From NCBI GenBank assembly GCA_037501455.1, contig CM074858.1, positions 88,634,501-88,698,500 on the forward strand: 64,000 nucleotides of DNA, read 5' to 3'. The notes beneath the pieces are model-generated. The model saw only the letters and a program-made list of their open reading frames with translations. It was not told where the DNA came from and searched no databases. This DNA comes from Lantana camara. Lineage: Eukaryota; Streptophyta; Magnoliopsida; Lamiales; Verbenaceae. The translations under genes were made by a program, and so were the position numbers. The stretch's first letter is position 1. Every line of letters begins with the position of its first letter. Positions 36,037-47,585 of the stretch are shown piece by piece.

Positions 36037-36633
36037 TGATCGTGCCAAAATCTCTGCTTGATGATCGATCGAGAGATCCGACGCGGTCACCCTATTTGTT
36101 GACGGGGGAGACGATCGCCTGACTGCTCGAATTCTGCAAAGGTCGACAAACGTGAGCTCCGAGGCCAACTCGGGGGAGCGATGGGTGTGAGACCCGGGTT
36201 GGCACTCCGACGCTCAAGTCAGGATCGGTGAAGACGATCGAAAGGATTGAATGGTGAAAAGTGTTAGGTGGGAAAAACTTACCGTGCAATAAATGAGGAG
36301 GGGGCATTTATATAGAGAGGACAGAGAAGTTACCGCATCGACGTGGCGGCGTGGGGAGCTGACAGGTGCCCCATTAAGGCCTTGCATTAAATGCTCGGTC
36401 GGCCACTACGCTAGTGGAATAATGCGCTGGTCAGTCGGATATTGCGGGTCGATCCTAACAGATGTGATTATTCCGAGCATTTGGGTCGATACTCCTGTGA
36501 GGTAATTCCCGTGGGGTAAATGGGCCTCTGAGTAGGATGGTCGAAAGGTGATCTCCGAGCGAGATTTGACCCCCGATCGTCCACGTGGGGCAAGGTGATT
36601 GGCTTAGATCGACAGCGGGTACGTGCCACGTCA
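36037..36633 (-). repeat. Element A 5' LTR (promoter LTR)
   Basis: 597 bp. On the minus strand it has TATATAAATGCC (36315-36304) as a likely TATA box for the gag-pol transcript. Almost identical to 25935-26531. Confidence 0.96.
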
Positions 36634-36934
36634 CCTTCCTTATGGAAATTAAGTCTATTTAGCTTGATATTAATTGTACTACATGATTTGATTATATGAT
36701 ATTATTCTTGTTACTTTTAATTTTTCACAAAAGTATAGATATTGTAGTGAGGGTTTTTATTGGAAATAAGCAAACCTTAGATTCCCCTCGAGATACCCTT
36801 TTCGGATCCCTTTGAATCACACTTTGATCCATATATACCGTTGGAAAGATCTATTTGTATTGTTTCATATCAAAGAAACAGAACTCAATTCTCATTTCTC
36901 AAACTCAAGATATGCCCGTTTTCCTACAGCTTCT
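36634..36934. other. Short unassigned stretch between elements A and B
   Basis: 301 bp. The first 80 bp repeat sequence found left of element A (25,716-25,850), showing that A inserted into a local duplication. The remainder is AT-rich with no gene. Confidence 0.7.
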
Positions 36935-38462
36935 TGTGACGCCCCGATATTTCGGCCGTACAGGTATGACGTAAGTGTTTACCAAATTGCGCAAATTAAT
37001 TGTTTATAAGTGTTTTGTATATTTAATTTTATTTATTTAATGATAAAATGTTAATTATGTATATCTTAAGTTTATTAATATTAAATTTATGTTAATTCGT
37101 TGACTTTTATATCTTTAAATTTATTAATATTAAATTTATATTTGTTTCGTGTACTTTGATTCATATTTAAAAATGAATTTAATTTTTGTTATTTATTATG
37201 GAATATTATGAATTTATAAATGCATTGCTCATGAGTGTTATAAACGCGCTTCGTTCTTATATGATTTGATATCGAAATTTCATGAAAATTTAATATGTCG
37301 GAGATATACGTGTCATGAATGTGAATCTATGTTCGTTTCCTGTTTTCGGGTTCATTTACATGAGTTTTGAATTTATTTTGTTCTTGGAATCCAAATTGGG
37401 GGCTAACGAGCAATTAGCGTACCCTTGGTTCCGTATGTGATATCTTGAGCTCGGGAACTCGGACTCGAGTTTCGTCAACTTCGTTGAACTCATAACGAAA
37501 ATTCGAGTTTAATGAACTTAGCCTCATATTTTTCCAAAATTATCTGAACATCCGAAATTCAACCGAAATGTGTAACGTTCGCCAAAACTGCCACCTTTTA
37601 CCAAAATAGCCATATCTTTCACAAACCTTGACCAAATTAACCATGGTTTGTTTCCTTGGAACCCTAACTCAACCCTCTAACAGCCCTTAATTGCCCCAAA
37701 CCGAACTAACCCTCCACACTTAGAGAAATTTCAGCAAAAACCCCTGCTCTCCAGTTATTCCCGTAACCCTTGCCAAGCTTGGAGATTCAAGGCTCAAATC
37801 TCTTCCAAACTTCATCCAATCCAAAAGGTAAGCTTAGGGTTGTAATATACATTCATTATGGGTCATTTTGAACCATGCATCCCCAATTTTGAGCATGTTT
37901 TCATGGAGTTTGGAGAAGATGATGAAATAGTAGATTTTGGAGCCATATATTAATCTCATGCATTCCTTGATGCTTTTGGTTGATTTAAAGCATGAAAATG
38001 GTTGTCTTAACTCCCTCTTTTCATTTATGATCATTGATTATATGGTAGTTGAAGATTTAATGAGATGTCATTAATGAGGTTTTGAAAGAAAATTATTGAA
38101 ATGAGCTCTTGCCTACCTTGTTCCCGTATGAATGGTTTTGATGCATGTTGGAGTGTTGATTTAGGACTGAATTGATGATCTTTCATTGCTCTTTCATACC
38201 TGATCATGTTAGCTTGAGGTTGGTTGAAGCTTTGTGGAGTTTTCCCCTGTTTTTGTCCCTGTTTTTGCCATGAGCTGCTGTTGTCAGCTGCTGTCTTATT
38301 TCCTTGCCTTGTTGCTGTTCATTTTCAGTCAATTTGTGGGAGCTCTTATGGCCTGTTTTGCTGCTGAATTATTGCCTTAATTGCTTGCTACCTGCTGCTG
38401 TGAATTCTACCTTTGGAACAAGGGAAAGCTTCGTTTTGAACTGCTGTTTCGCGACTGTATTG

Positions 38463-38592
38463 AATCTCCCCGGGCGGGGAGATTTTGGGCATGAAAATGC
38501 CCAGCCGGGGACCCTTTGTGCATAAACTCTTCTGCATGAAAGTCCCCGGGCGGGGACTTTTTGAGTTCAAAATCTCCCCGGGCGGGGAGATT
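38463..38592. repeat. Cluster of GC-rich palindromes in element B 5' LTR
   Basis: Three near-identical 22-bp imperfect palindromes (38463-38484, 38539-38560, 38571-38592), each with 9-bp arms such as aatctcccc/ggggagatt or aaagtcccc/ggggacttt around a gggc centre. A degenerate fourth lies near 38,493-38,517. Surrounding sequence is AT-rich. Confidence 0.88.
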
Positions 38593-38640
38593 GATTTGGG
38601 ACTCTTACATGGTTTTTGTGTGATTTTGCATTGTTGGTGC

Positions 38641-38672
38641 ATGGATATATATATATATATATATACATATAT
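38641..38672. repeat. (AT)n microsatellite in element B 5' LTR
   Basis: atggatatatatatat run, about 15 bp longer than in the 3' LTR counterpart near 52,967. Confidence 0.8.
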
Positions 38673-39221
38673 ACTCTAATGCATGTAAGGTAGTGGGTGT
38701 GTGTTCGTGTAATTTATTTATTCATGCATGTCTTATATTGAAGTTTGCATGTATTTAATTATTTTGTGCATGGATTTACATATTAATGCATGTATGTGGT
38801 TATATATTTATGTTTGCATGCATATTGTACTTATATATCTATATATATTTAGATATGATTTTATATATATATGTTTATTAGAGATTAAGTATAATTTGAT
38901 TTAATTAAATTATGGAAATTAAATTGTTACCTATTTCATGTTCTTATCTAATTTCCGATCTTGATTTGAATGTATTTATTTGTCTATTCTCTAATTGTAA
39001 ACATGATATAGTACGTGATATGATCGTTATATGAAATTCTTGGATTGAATTGTTATGAAATGTGTAAGGATTGAACTGGAATGAATATGAACGCTTCATT
39101 GAACGAATGAATGACTTGTCTATATGCTCTAAGTGTATTAATAGTGCACATGAACGTGTTCATTACATAATATCATCTTTTATGCATTCATATCTTGATC
39201 ATTACATTGCCGAGCGTCTTA

Positions 39222-41177
39222 TGTTGGAAAACACGAATAAAAAAGCAGCGGAATTTAAAAAATTTTCCCAACAAAAGGATCTTGGACTCGCAATCGTGTA
39301 TCCAAATTCGTAGAGATAGAAAACTTACTTTTCTTTTATTCTTTCTTGAAGCGTTTCAAGCCACCCAAGAACGCTCTTCTCGCGGCTTGATCCCCTCTCC
39401 TTTGGTAAAGCTCGAATCTTCAAACTTCTAACTTGAAGTCTCTAGAGAAAGTCCACCAACTTGATCACAATCTAACTAGTAAGGATGCTAGTTCTCTAGT
39501 TAGTGTTTAGGCTTAACCTAGGGTTTTATTTAATCTTGGAGAAAGGAAGGTGTTCAACACATGAACCAAAAGAATTGCCTATTAGCTCTAAAGGGGAGCA
39601 TGAGCTCCCCTATATATAGGTAAGGGGAGGGACGGCCGAAACCCAATCCTTGTTGGGCAAGGATTTGGTCCCTCTCTCTCCTATTACTTGATCATCAAGT
39701 AATTTCCAACTTTGACTTTGAATTCTAATTCAAATCAACTTTCAAGAGAGCTGAAATATACAAACTATTTTTGGATAATTTTATACTTTATTTATTTAAA
39801 AATAAATAACTTATTTTATCTAATTAATTAATTCATAATTAATTAACTAGATTATTTTTCTCCAAAATTAGACTTTCTTTTTAATTCAAAAATTAAACCA
39901 AAGTCTATTAAATAATTAACACATTTAATTATTTAATATATATATACAATATATATATTCACACGTGTGGGACACGTGTCACAAGGACACGTGTCACTCA
40001 CGTGACCCACACGTGTGGTTTCACACGTGTGGAACCCTCTAGGCCCGATTAACTCGTTTAATCATTTTTAAGCCTCAACTCATGTAACCAAGTTGTTGTG
40101 TGTGACCCTCTAGGTTCTCAATTCAATTAGCAGTGACCCTAATTAATTAATTCACTAATTAATTAATCAGTCCACAGATTAAACGACCATAGTCTAGCAA
40201 CAGGTGTTTAACCCCTAGCTGAATTGGAATGTTCGAATTCGACAGAACCTTTAAGTCATTGATTCATGTGAGATACAATCCTCCTACTTACTATCTCTCA
40301 ACCAAGATCTAGGGCAAGGGAATAATCAGAACCCTAATAATCCGGTCTTAAAGCTAAGTGCATTTCATATCCATTTGATCTCAATCCAAGAAACCCTTTT
40401 CTTGATGTCTTGATCTACTGCCTTGGCCAAGGACTCCATATGGCATATGAATGACTTATACAATAAGAGATCACCTTGCAAATGCAAGTGTAGGTCCTTT
40501 CTTGATTCTCATTCACTTTCATGAATCACTTGTGCAGCCCCAGCATAAACCTTGAATCAATTGTCTAAGGCGACACCCTTTAAAGCTTATACCTAAGACT
40601 ACAGAGTTAACTCATAAAGTGACAAGGAACCTCAAGTCCAAGGATCAATTAATCACATCAATGACTCGTGAGATATTTCCTAATCTGGAAGTTTCCATTT
40701 CCTGAAATAGAAACTTCCTTTCCCATTTAGGAATGTTCTCACACGGGGCACCTCAGTGAACTTACTTATTAAAGTAAGCACCCTCATGTATCACGCACGT
40801 ATCAACTATACACTTTGCACCTCCATGAAACAAGGTGGTTCTTCTTAAGGGCGTGATCCCACAAGCAAGCCTTAGAGGAGTCAGGTTGACACTCCCACTG
40901 TCTGTAGGACTCATCGGCTTGGAGTAATTTACTAATCATGACTTATGTGATATAGGGCTCGTTTCATGAACCATTTCACCTAAATGGTAGAGTCCTAAAG
41001 TCATCAGGATTAGGGGAGTTCTCATACATGCACAGATAAAGTAAACGCATACCAAACAAGAGCATATAAAGAAGTGTTGCCTCAATTCGTTATTTCATTC
41101 AAAGATTGTCTGTGATTACAATAAGGAAAAGCACAAAGCGGATATACAATCGGCTTTCTAGGGCACTATTCCTAACA
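39222..41177 (-). mobile_element. Solo LTR of the element C Copia family, nested in element B 5' LTR
   Basis: 1,956 bp. On the minus strand it begins TGTTAGGAATAGTGCCCTAG and ends TTTTCC..AACA-like, matching the element C LTR along its length. A TCTTA target duplication flanks it (39217-39221 and 41178-41182). The intact site is visible in the B 3' LTR (gagcgtcttacatgg). No internal sequence remains, so it arose by recombination between the two LTRs of a full element. Confidence 0.93.
39962..40029. promoter_or_regulatory. Array of six CACGTG (G-box) palindromes in the solo LTR
   Basis: CACGTG occurs at 39962, 39973, 39988, 39999, 40010 and 40024, each within acacgtgt- or cacgtga-like context. 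CACGTG is the core bound by plant bZIP and bHLH regulators and is part of ABA-response elements. The element C 5' LTR has only three copies at the matching place. Confidence 0.8.
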
Positions 41178-43798
41178 TCTTATATGGTCATTTTGAGTCT
41201 CACTTCACCTTTCTTACACAGATTTCGATCCAGTTGGAGACGAGGCCAGTCAGTGAGGCTCTTGTGCTCTTCTTTTTGTCGTTCTAAGGTGGGTTTCTCT
41301 ACTAATTAGTTAAATGACCCTATATACTTCCAATGTGTAAAGATTTCGGCCAAAATTTATTATAGGTATATAGAGTCGTTTTAAGAATAAATAATTGCAA
41401 CGTAAAGCCTTTATTTTATGAACCCTCCTAAATGTTTTTGCGAGAATGAATGGATGCATAGAATGGGGCCCAGGGACTTAGTGTGAGTGGCTATCCGGGG
41501 AGACATGGGCTGACAGTGATCCTTTACACTAGTTCCAACCAAATAACGGCGTAACCGGACCTCGTTAGGAGTTAGCGAGGAATGGACGCTGAGTGCCATC
41601 TGGGGAGTCATGTAACCCCCTTTTGGTCAATGAATGGATGGTCAGGCCTTGCAAACCTGTCCATCACCCGGAGGAAGAAGGTGTAAATGATAATGAATGT
41701 ACACGAAAGAATGTAATGCATGAAAAGAAAGAAAGAATGAACGACTAATGAATTACACAAGGTGTTGGTTGGAGATAATGCATGCCCACTCGTCGGGCCA
41801 CGAAAGACCTAATGGAAACGACTTGTTATAATCTCTTTTGATGCTTTCTTTATTTCACCCACTTGGGAAATGCTTTAAAAACCTTACTTGGGATTATAGC
41901 TTGCATGTGATTGTTTAATTACTGTCTTATATTATACGTATGCCCTGTTTTTATACCCACCAGTCCCTTTTGGACTGAACCCGTTTTCTTTTCAGCTGTG
42001 TAGGTGTCAGGGGAGCTAGACGGGAATTCGAGTCATTGTGTGTAGCACCCCAGAGCGAAGGGCACCACATCCCCCGTACCATAGCCGGACACGTGTAACG
42101 AAATGGGAACTCCGCACACGCACCAAGCCATGGTGAACGGAAGACAAACAAAAACACACCCCTAGGCTAGGCGGTCTAGACCCTAATACAGAGTGCATAA
42201 CAAATAAAATCAAAGGCGGAAGCAACAGGATCGCAGATACATTTATAATCATGCAAAATCTTAAATAAAAACAGGCGACGGGTTCATCTAGCATAGATAC
42301 CTAATCCCGTAAAGCAAACATAGAACGTAAATACATAAATACATAATCATAGGCTTATACATATTTAAAAGTCCAAGGCGTAGTGATAAAGATACAGAAT
42401 GCAAAAAGACTCGAACAACTTGACTCAAAAGACCCAAAAGATGACCGCCGCCTAGCACAACCCGAACCCTGCACCTGCAACTAAAAGGGGAAAAAGGAGA
42501 GGGGTCAGTCTACAACTCGACTGAGTGAGGGGGCTGAACACACTCACACGATACGTAATATAAAGCATAACACGTATTAAACAAAAAACTATGAACCGGG
42601 AATAGGGTTTTGCACACCAAAATCCATTTTAAAACAAACGTATACATATCATATCAAAATCATAGCGTATCTTTAATTTAAAAGTCCTATCCCGTTTCAT
42701 AATCAACATAACGTACAAAAAGCTCGGCAAGTACGAGCACCAATCCCATCCTGGGCTCCTCATACGAATCAAACATTACAAATCAAAACAAAAGTAACAT
42801 TAAAGAACAAACCTCCTTCTCCGGTGATGGAAGGGTTGCGCGACCCTAACCATCCATTACGTTAAGTATGGGTCGTGAGTTTCATGACGCTCACGCCCGA
42901 GGATTCCATCCCCCACCAAACCTCCTAGTGGGTTCCGGGTTGATCCTATCGAACTGTGGAGATGTGTACAGAGGTCAATAACCGGCGACCCCAATGGTCG
43001 TCCCGGGTCCCCTTTACCCACGCCTCCGGGGCCCAACATTACCGAACAAATCAGAACATATCATACCAGAACATATCGTACCATAACTCGCTCGAAACAA
43101 AACGTAACTTAATCGTAACATACGTACCTTATCAAACATACCATACCTTGCAACTTAGCGTATGCTATAAACGTACCTCTCCGTTTCATCCTAATCCTTA
43201 GCTAGCTTGAAAGTACATGGTTTGGAGCATAGCCTCGTTGCAAAACATTTTCGAGCTTACATATGCTCATATATATAAGTCAAAACATTTAATCATATGA
43301 CAAAGTCATAAACATATCATATATACACTTATCTATTATATAAACATAATAATATAATCGCATGCGGGCTTGAAAACGAACATATAGGGTTGTAGGTCGC
43401 ATTAACTATAACAAACCTAAAACCTCACCTTGACCTACAAACCGAACGGACTGCTCAAAGCACCCCACGAGCAACTCCCTTCGAGCAATCTAAACACAAG
43501 AATCAACGCTAAGACTCCATATGAACCATAGAAACGCTCGGCAAATGCATATGGGTGCAAATGATGCAATGCACTTCATATAAATTCAAATTTAGGCAAA
43601 ATGGAGTAATTAACAAAATATCACACAAATAATTCAAGAATCAAACTCATATCACGTCAAATAAATTCATAACATATCAAATAAGCTCATATCACATCAT
43701 ACATTAGCATACCATATGCATTCATAAGGTTAAAGTCCATATAAACAAGCTCGAATTAATTACAATCATACTATATGAAAGCTAATTCAAATAATTAA

Positions 43799-43857
<59 letters not shown>
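43799..43857. repeat. Long (AT)n microsatellite
   Basis: About 28 consecutive TA units inside the nested Gypsy solo LTR. Confidence 0.92.
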
Positions 43858-43858
<1 letters not shown>

Positions 43859-44279
43859 ATACATAACATATATTCTAATATTTATATATATAAATAAACC
43901 TACAAATACGTACAAATTGAGAATCAACAATAAATATGCATAGGAATTTCAAATTAAAGATTTCATACATTAATTACAAAATTAACACTCATGCATGTAT
44001 ATTCTTAATACACGTTATATATATATATATACCAAATGCATCTAATCATGCATACACAATCACAAACCATGCACAATATAAATGTATTACATATATGTAT
44101 AATGCATATTCATGCATTTACGTAGCATGCACCAAATATTATAATATATATATATATATATATATACATTACATGCAAACACATCCAGCACACGCCTAAC
44201 AAACACACAAGCATTCAGTATAAATCAAAACACAAGCAAAGAAAGAAGGAAAAGCTGCAGAAAGCTACTACAAGGAGAC

Positions 44280-44327
44280 TACCCGGCCGGGTACTCCTCA
44301 CGAGCAGATTCTCCCCGGCCGGGGAGA
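44280..44327. repeat. GC-rich palindromes in the nested Gypsy solo LTR
   Basis: Perfect palindromes TACCCGGCCGGGTA (44280-44293) and TCTCCCCGGCCGGGGAGA (44310-44327) in otherwise AT-rich sequence, next to a CAG/CTG-rich stretch as in element B. Confidence 0.88.
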
Positions 44328-46247
44328 GTGATGCAGACGCAGCAGTAGCAAGTAACATCCCCCTGTTCTCCCTTCTTTCCACGCAGCAGTAGCAGAGCCA
44401 TGAACCAGCAACAACACAGCAGCAACAAGGCACCAAAATCACACCAAAACGCAGCAAAAGAACACTAAAACAGCAGCAAATTCGCCCGCAGCAGCAAAGG
44501 GGCAAAAAGATGGAATTCAACCTCATATCTCCAAGCTTTTCATGAAGTGCAGCTAAGGTGGTTCATCATATACTCAAGAAACATGAAAATCATTCATATA
44601 AGTGAAACAAATACGCCATAATGATCATATATCCAGCTATAAATGAGAAACGAAACAAGGATGCTCAAGGATTCAACAAAATTTCATATAAACCTAACTA
44701 TTCATATAGCAGCCTCAAACATGCTCAAATGATCATGAAACTCAACAAATATGGACTTAAAAGAAAGAGGAGAAGATGGAGGATCAAATCATGGACTTAC
44801 CTTTCGAATTTGAGGCGAATCGGAGAAGTATTGAGCTTGAAATTGGAAAAAATGAATAGTGCAGAAAATCCCTTTCTCTTCCTCTCTCGGTTCAGCTGTT
44901 CCTGCTCTCTCTCCAGGTCTGAGTTCGAAATGAGGGTTAGGGATAGAGATAGAGGGCTTAACTAGGGTTAATTAGGCTCAAGAATCAATTCATTTGGTTA
45001 AGAATTGAGAGAGATATGGCCAAAATACTCCAAGGTGGCAAATCTGCGCGAGCTGCTCTGTTCGGACAAATTTCGGAGGCTTAAACGGGCTTAGAAAAAT
45101 ACAAAATCAGATTTCTTAGCTCCCATTCTTCGTTACGAGTCCAGCATCACTTCCGGAATTCGAATCCGAATTCCCGATCTCAAGATATGGCCTCCAGAAC
45201 CCAAGGCGCCCTAAAACTACGTTAGGCCCTCGAATCCCCAACAATTAAAATATGGTTCGTTACCATATCAAACAAGTCCGAAAAATTAAAACGAGCACAT
45301 AAACGAATTCATAACACGTATAATTCATGCATATTAAATTGGCATGAAATTTCGATCTCAAATCGAACACAAACGCAACACATTTTCAACAAATAAGCAT
45401 ATTATTCAAATAATAAAATTAAATTTTCAAAGAAATAATAAATAAAATTTTTTAAAATAATAAATAAACGATTTAAAATAAATAAAATTTTATTAAAAAG
45501 GTTATTTTTCAATTAGGTCCAAAACTTTTAAAAAGTGTCAAATAAGTCCAAGTTCAAATTTTCGATTAAGTCCAAAATTAAATAAATCCTACAATTTAAG
45601 CCCTTAATTCACACGAATCACATAATTCACAAAAAGTAGCATGCTCGGAAATTAAATTCGCATATCATAAAATTCATAAAATTCATATCTTAAATCCCTT
45701 AGGCAAATTTTCACATATAATTCGAATATTTCACATAAATTCAAATAATTCATATACGAATTTCAAATAATAAAGTATAAATCAATTAAATATGAAATTA
45801 AAAAATAATTTTAAATTGCACATCTAACTCTCTCGTAAGTGCGTACCTGGACGGCCGAAAAACCAGGGTGTCACATTGTGTCTTGCATTTGTGGCTAGCT
45901 CTTGTATTTTGGATCTTACACTTACATACTCGTGTTTATGGTTATTGTATTTTGGAGCGTATTTGATAGCTTAGGCCGTGATGGCTCTTTTGGATATTGC
46001 CGATTGTAAATGATCTATTTTTGGAGCTTGAATGCTCATGGTATATATTATGATCAGTTATTGCTTCCGCTTTAATATTTACTCTGATTTTATGGTTCAA
46101 GGGTTAGTCCCGCCTAGCATAGCGTGTGTGTATGTCCCGGTTCGTCGGGATTTAGCACGGGTATGGAGTGTCCATTTCATATTCGGGTCGGGTCGGGTCT
46201 CGGTGCGGGGGATATGGTACCTTGCGCTTGGGTGCTACATCCTTAAG

Positions 46248-46260
46248 TGGTATCAAAGCC
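46248..46260 (+). promoter_or_regulatory. Element B primer-binding site
   Basis: TGGTATCAAAGCC, one mismatch from the standard TGGTATCAGAGCC complementary to initiator tRNA-Met, eight bases after the LTR end. Confidence 0.85.
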
Positions 46261-46451
46261 TCAGGTTGCAAAACCCGGTCTCTCGTGTCGTGAGAGTCGG
46301 TCTAGGTCGTTCGGCTTAGGGACTACTTGACAATGTGCTGATATGCATCTCTTTTGTGCTTAATTACTTTAAATTTTGAATTTTGATTGAATTAATTGCA
46401 TTATCATGCATAAACTAAAAATAGCACGCATTTTTAGTGTTTATTGACAGG

Positions 46452-47585
46452 ATGCCTCCACGTAGACATCGGGATCGATCTCCAAATCGACACCGTGGCA
46501 GAAATCGTTCTCCTACACCTCCACCTCCACAACCACCGCCGACAGAGGCTTGTGTTAATTCGGTTATTAACATCATCGATCAGAGGCTTCGGGATTATGT
46601 ACCACCTACACCTCCAGCACCACCTGCCCCTGCAGTACCACCAGAGGCACCGATTTCAGTTATACTTAGGGAGTTCCAGAATCAACGACCTCCTAAGTTT
46701 TTCAAGGGAAATGATATACAAGCAGAAATGTGGTTGAAAGAAGTGGAGAGGATCTAGGAGCTCATTCCATGTGAATCTCGGGAGAAGGCTCGATGTACCA
46801 TTACTTTTATACAGGGGGAGGCCTACTCTTGGTGGGAAAGCACACGGATTGTCTTGGAAGCAGCTGGAGAGGAGATAAATTGGGAAGTCTTTACACGGGA
46901 GTTCAAGAATAAGTTTATCCCTCCTTCATCCCGTACTCGAAGATTAAAGGAATTCACTGAATTAAAGCAGGGATCGAGGTCTGTGACCGAGTATATTTCA
47001 GAGTATGAGAGGTTATGTCGCTATGCACCTAATGTAGCGAGTGATGACTTCCACAAAGCTATGCAGTTCGTTCAGGGGCTTCGATAGGATATCCAGGCAG
47101 CTCTTGAGGCGGTCAACATGAGCACTTGGGGAAAGGCTAGTTTAAAGGCCTTAAAAGTTGAAGATTCTATGAATGCTCGGAGATCATCTTACCGCCAGGA
47201 ACCGGGATCAGGTTCAGGTTTGGGATTTAATAAGGGAAAGAGGCCTATGACTTCATCAGCTCCCCCAGAAAAAAGGACCTTTCAAGAAGCCTCGAATAGG
47301 AGGTCAAAATGCTCCAACTCCACGAGCACCTCAGGCTCCACCAGTTCCTACGGGATCCCGCAAAGATCAACCTCTGTGTACTTATTGTGGAGGACCAACC
47401 CACACCTACAATACTTGCCGAAAGAGATTGGGGTTGTGTTTGATTTGTGGAAAAGGGGATCATATGGCTTTTGCATGCCCGGACAAGACTCCAAGATATC
47501 AAGCTGGAGCTCAGAGACCGTTGGTTCAGGCTCGAGCTTATGCCCTTGAGGGCGAGGAGCAGAACGTTGAGGCCGATCCAACGCC
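46452..47585 (+). pseudogene. Element B gag (broken)
   Basis: Starts at ATG 46452 (MPPRRHRDRSPNRHRG), with a Pro-rich stretch then the gag domain (EFQNQRPPKFFKGNDIQAEM; AYSWWESTR; NKFIPPSSRTRRLKEFTELK). In-frame TAG codons lie at 46755-46757 and 47085-47087. A frameshift near 47,265-47,280 moves the C-terminal part, with its two zinc knuckles CTYCGGPTHTYNTC and CLICGKGDHMAFAC, to another frame. Gag cannot be made from this copy. Confidence 0.88.

Larger units (their letters stand above)
25935..36633 (-). mobile_element. Element A: complete Tat-lineage Ty3/Gypsy retrotransposon with an antisense gene
   Basis: 10,699 bp bounded by two 597-bp LTRs starting TGATCG and ending CACGTCA on the plus strand. 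The 5-bp target duplication CCTTC is present on both sides (25930-25934 and 36634-36638). On the minus strand the order is 5' LTR, primer-binding site, gag, protease, reverse transcriptase, RNase H, second RNase H, integrase, spacer, antisense gene, polypurine tract, 3' LTR. The second RNase H domain and an extra gene 3' of pol are features of the Tat lineage. The LTRs differ at only two positions by my reading, so insertion was recent. Defects seen: one base too many in a G run in pol and an altered protease motif. It lies in the intergenic space upstream of TRA1. Confidence 0.95.
42041..45875 (-). mobile_element. Solo LTR of a B-related Gypsy element, nested in element B 5' LTR
   Basis: 3,835 bp bounded by TGTAGCACCC and GTGTCACA with target duplication TTGTG (42036-42040 and 45876-45880). 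On the minus strand the start TGTGACACCCTGG..TTTCGGCCGTCCAGG and the end GGGGTGCTACA are clearly related to the element B LTR ends. No internal coding region. It carries a donor-like gaaag/gtaagt on the minus strand at 44801/44800 and GC palindromes at 44280-44327. Confidence 0.9.
36935..46239 (+). repeat. Element B 5' LTR, interrupted by two solo LTRs
   Basis: Segments 36935-39221, 41178-42040 and 45876-46239 together match the 3' LTR at 51270-54655. It ends ggtgctaca at 46239, eight bases before the primer-binding site. A splice-donor-like ccaaaag/gtaagc occurs at 37827/37828. The open frames inside (for example 38304-38525) are chance. Confidence 0.9.

Noticed and set aside
38304..38525. 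Cys/Leu-rich small frame in element B LTR resembling a secreted peptide
   Set aside because: Non-coding LTR; the frame is changed in the other LTR copy and runs through the palindromes.
42041..45875. Independent non-coding gene or promoter region
   Set aside because: TG..CA ends, a 5-bp target duplication and similarity to the element B LTR ends show it is a solo LTR.
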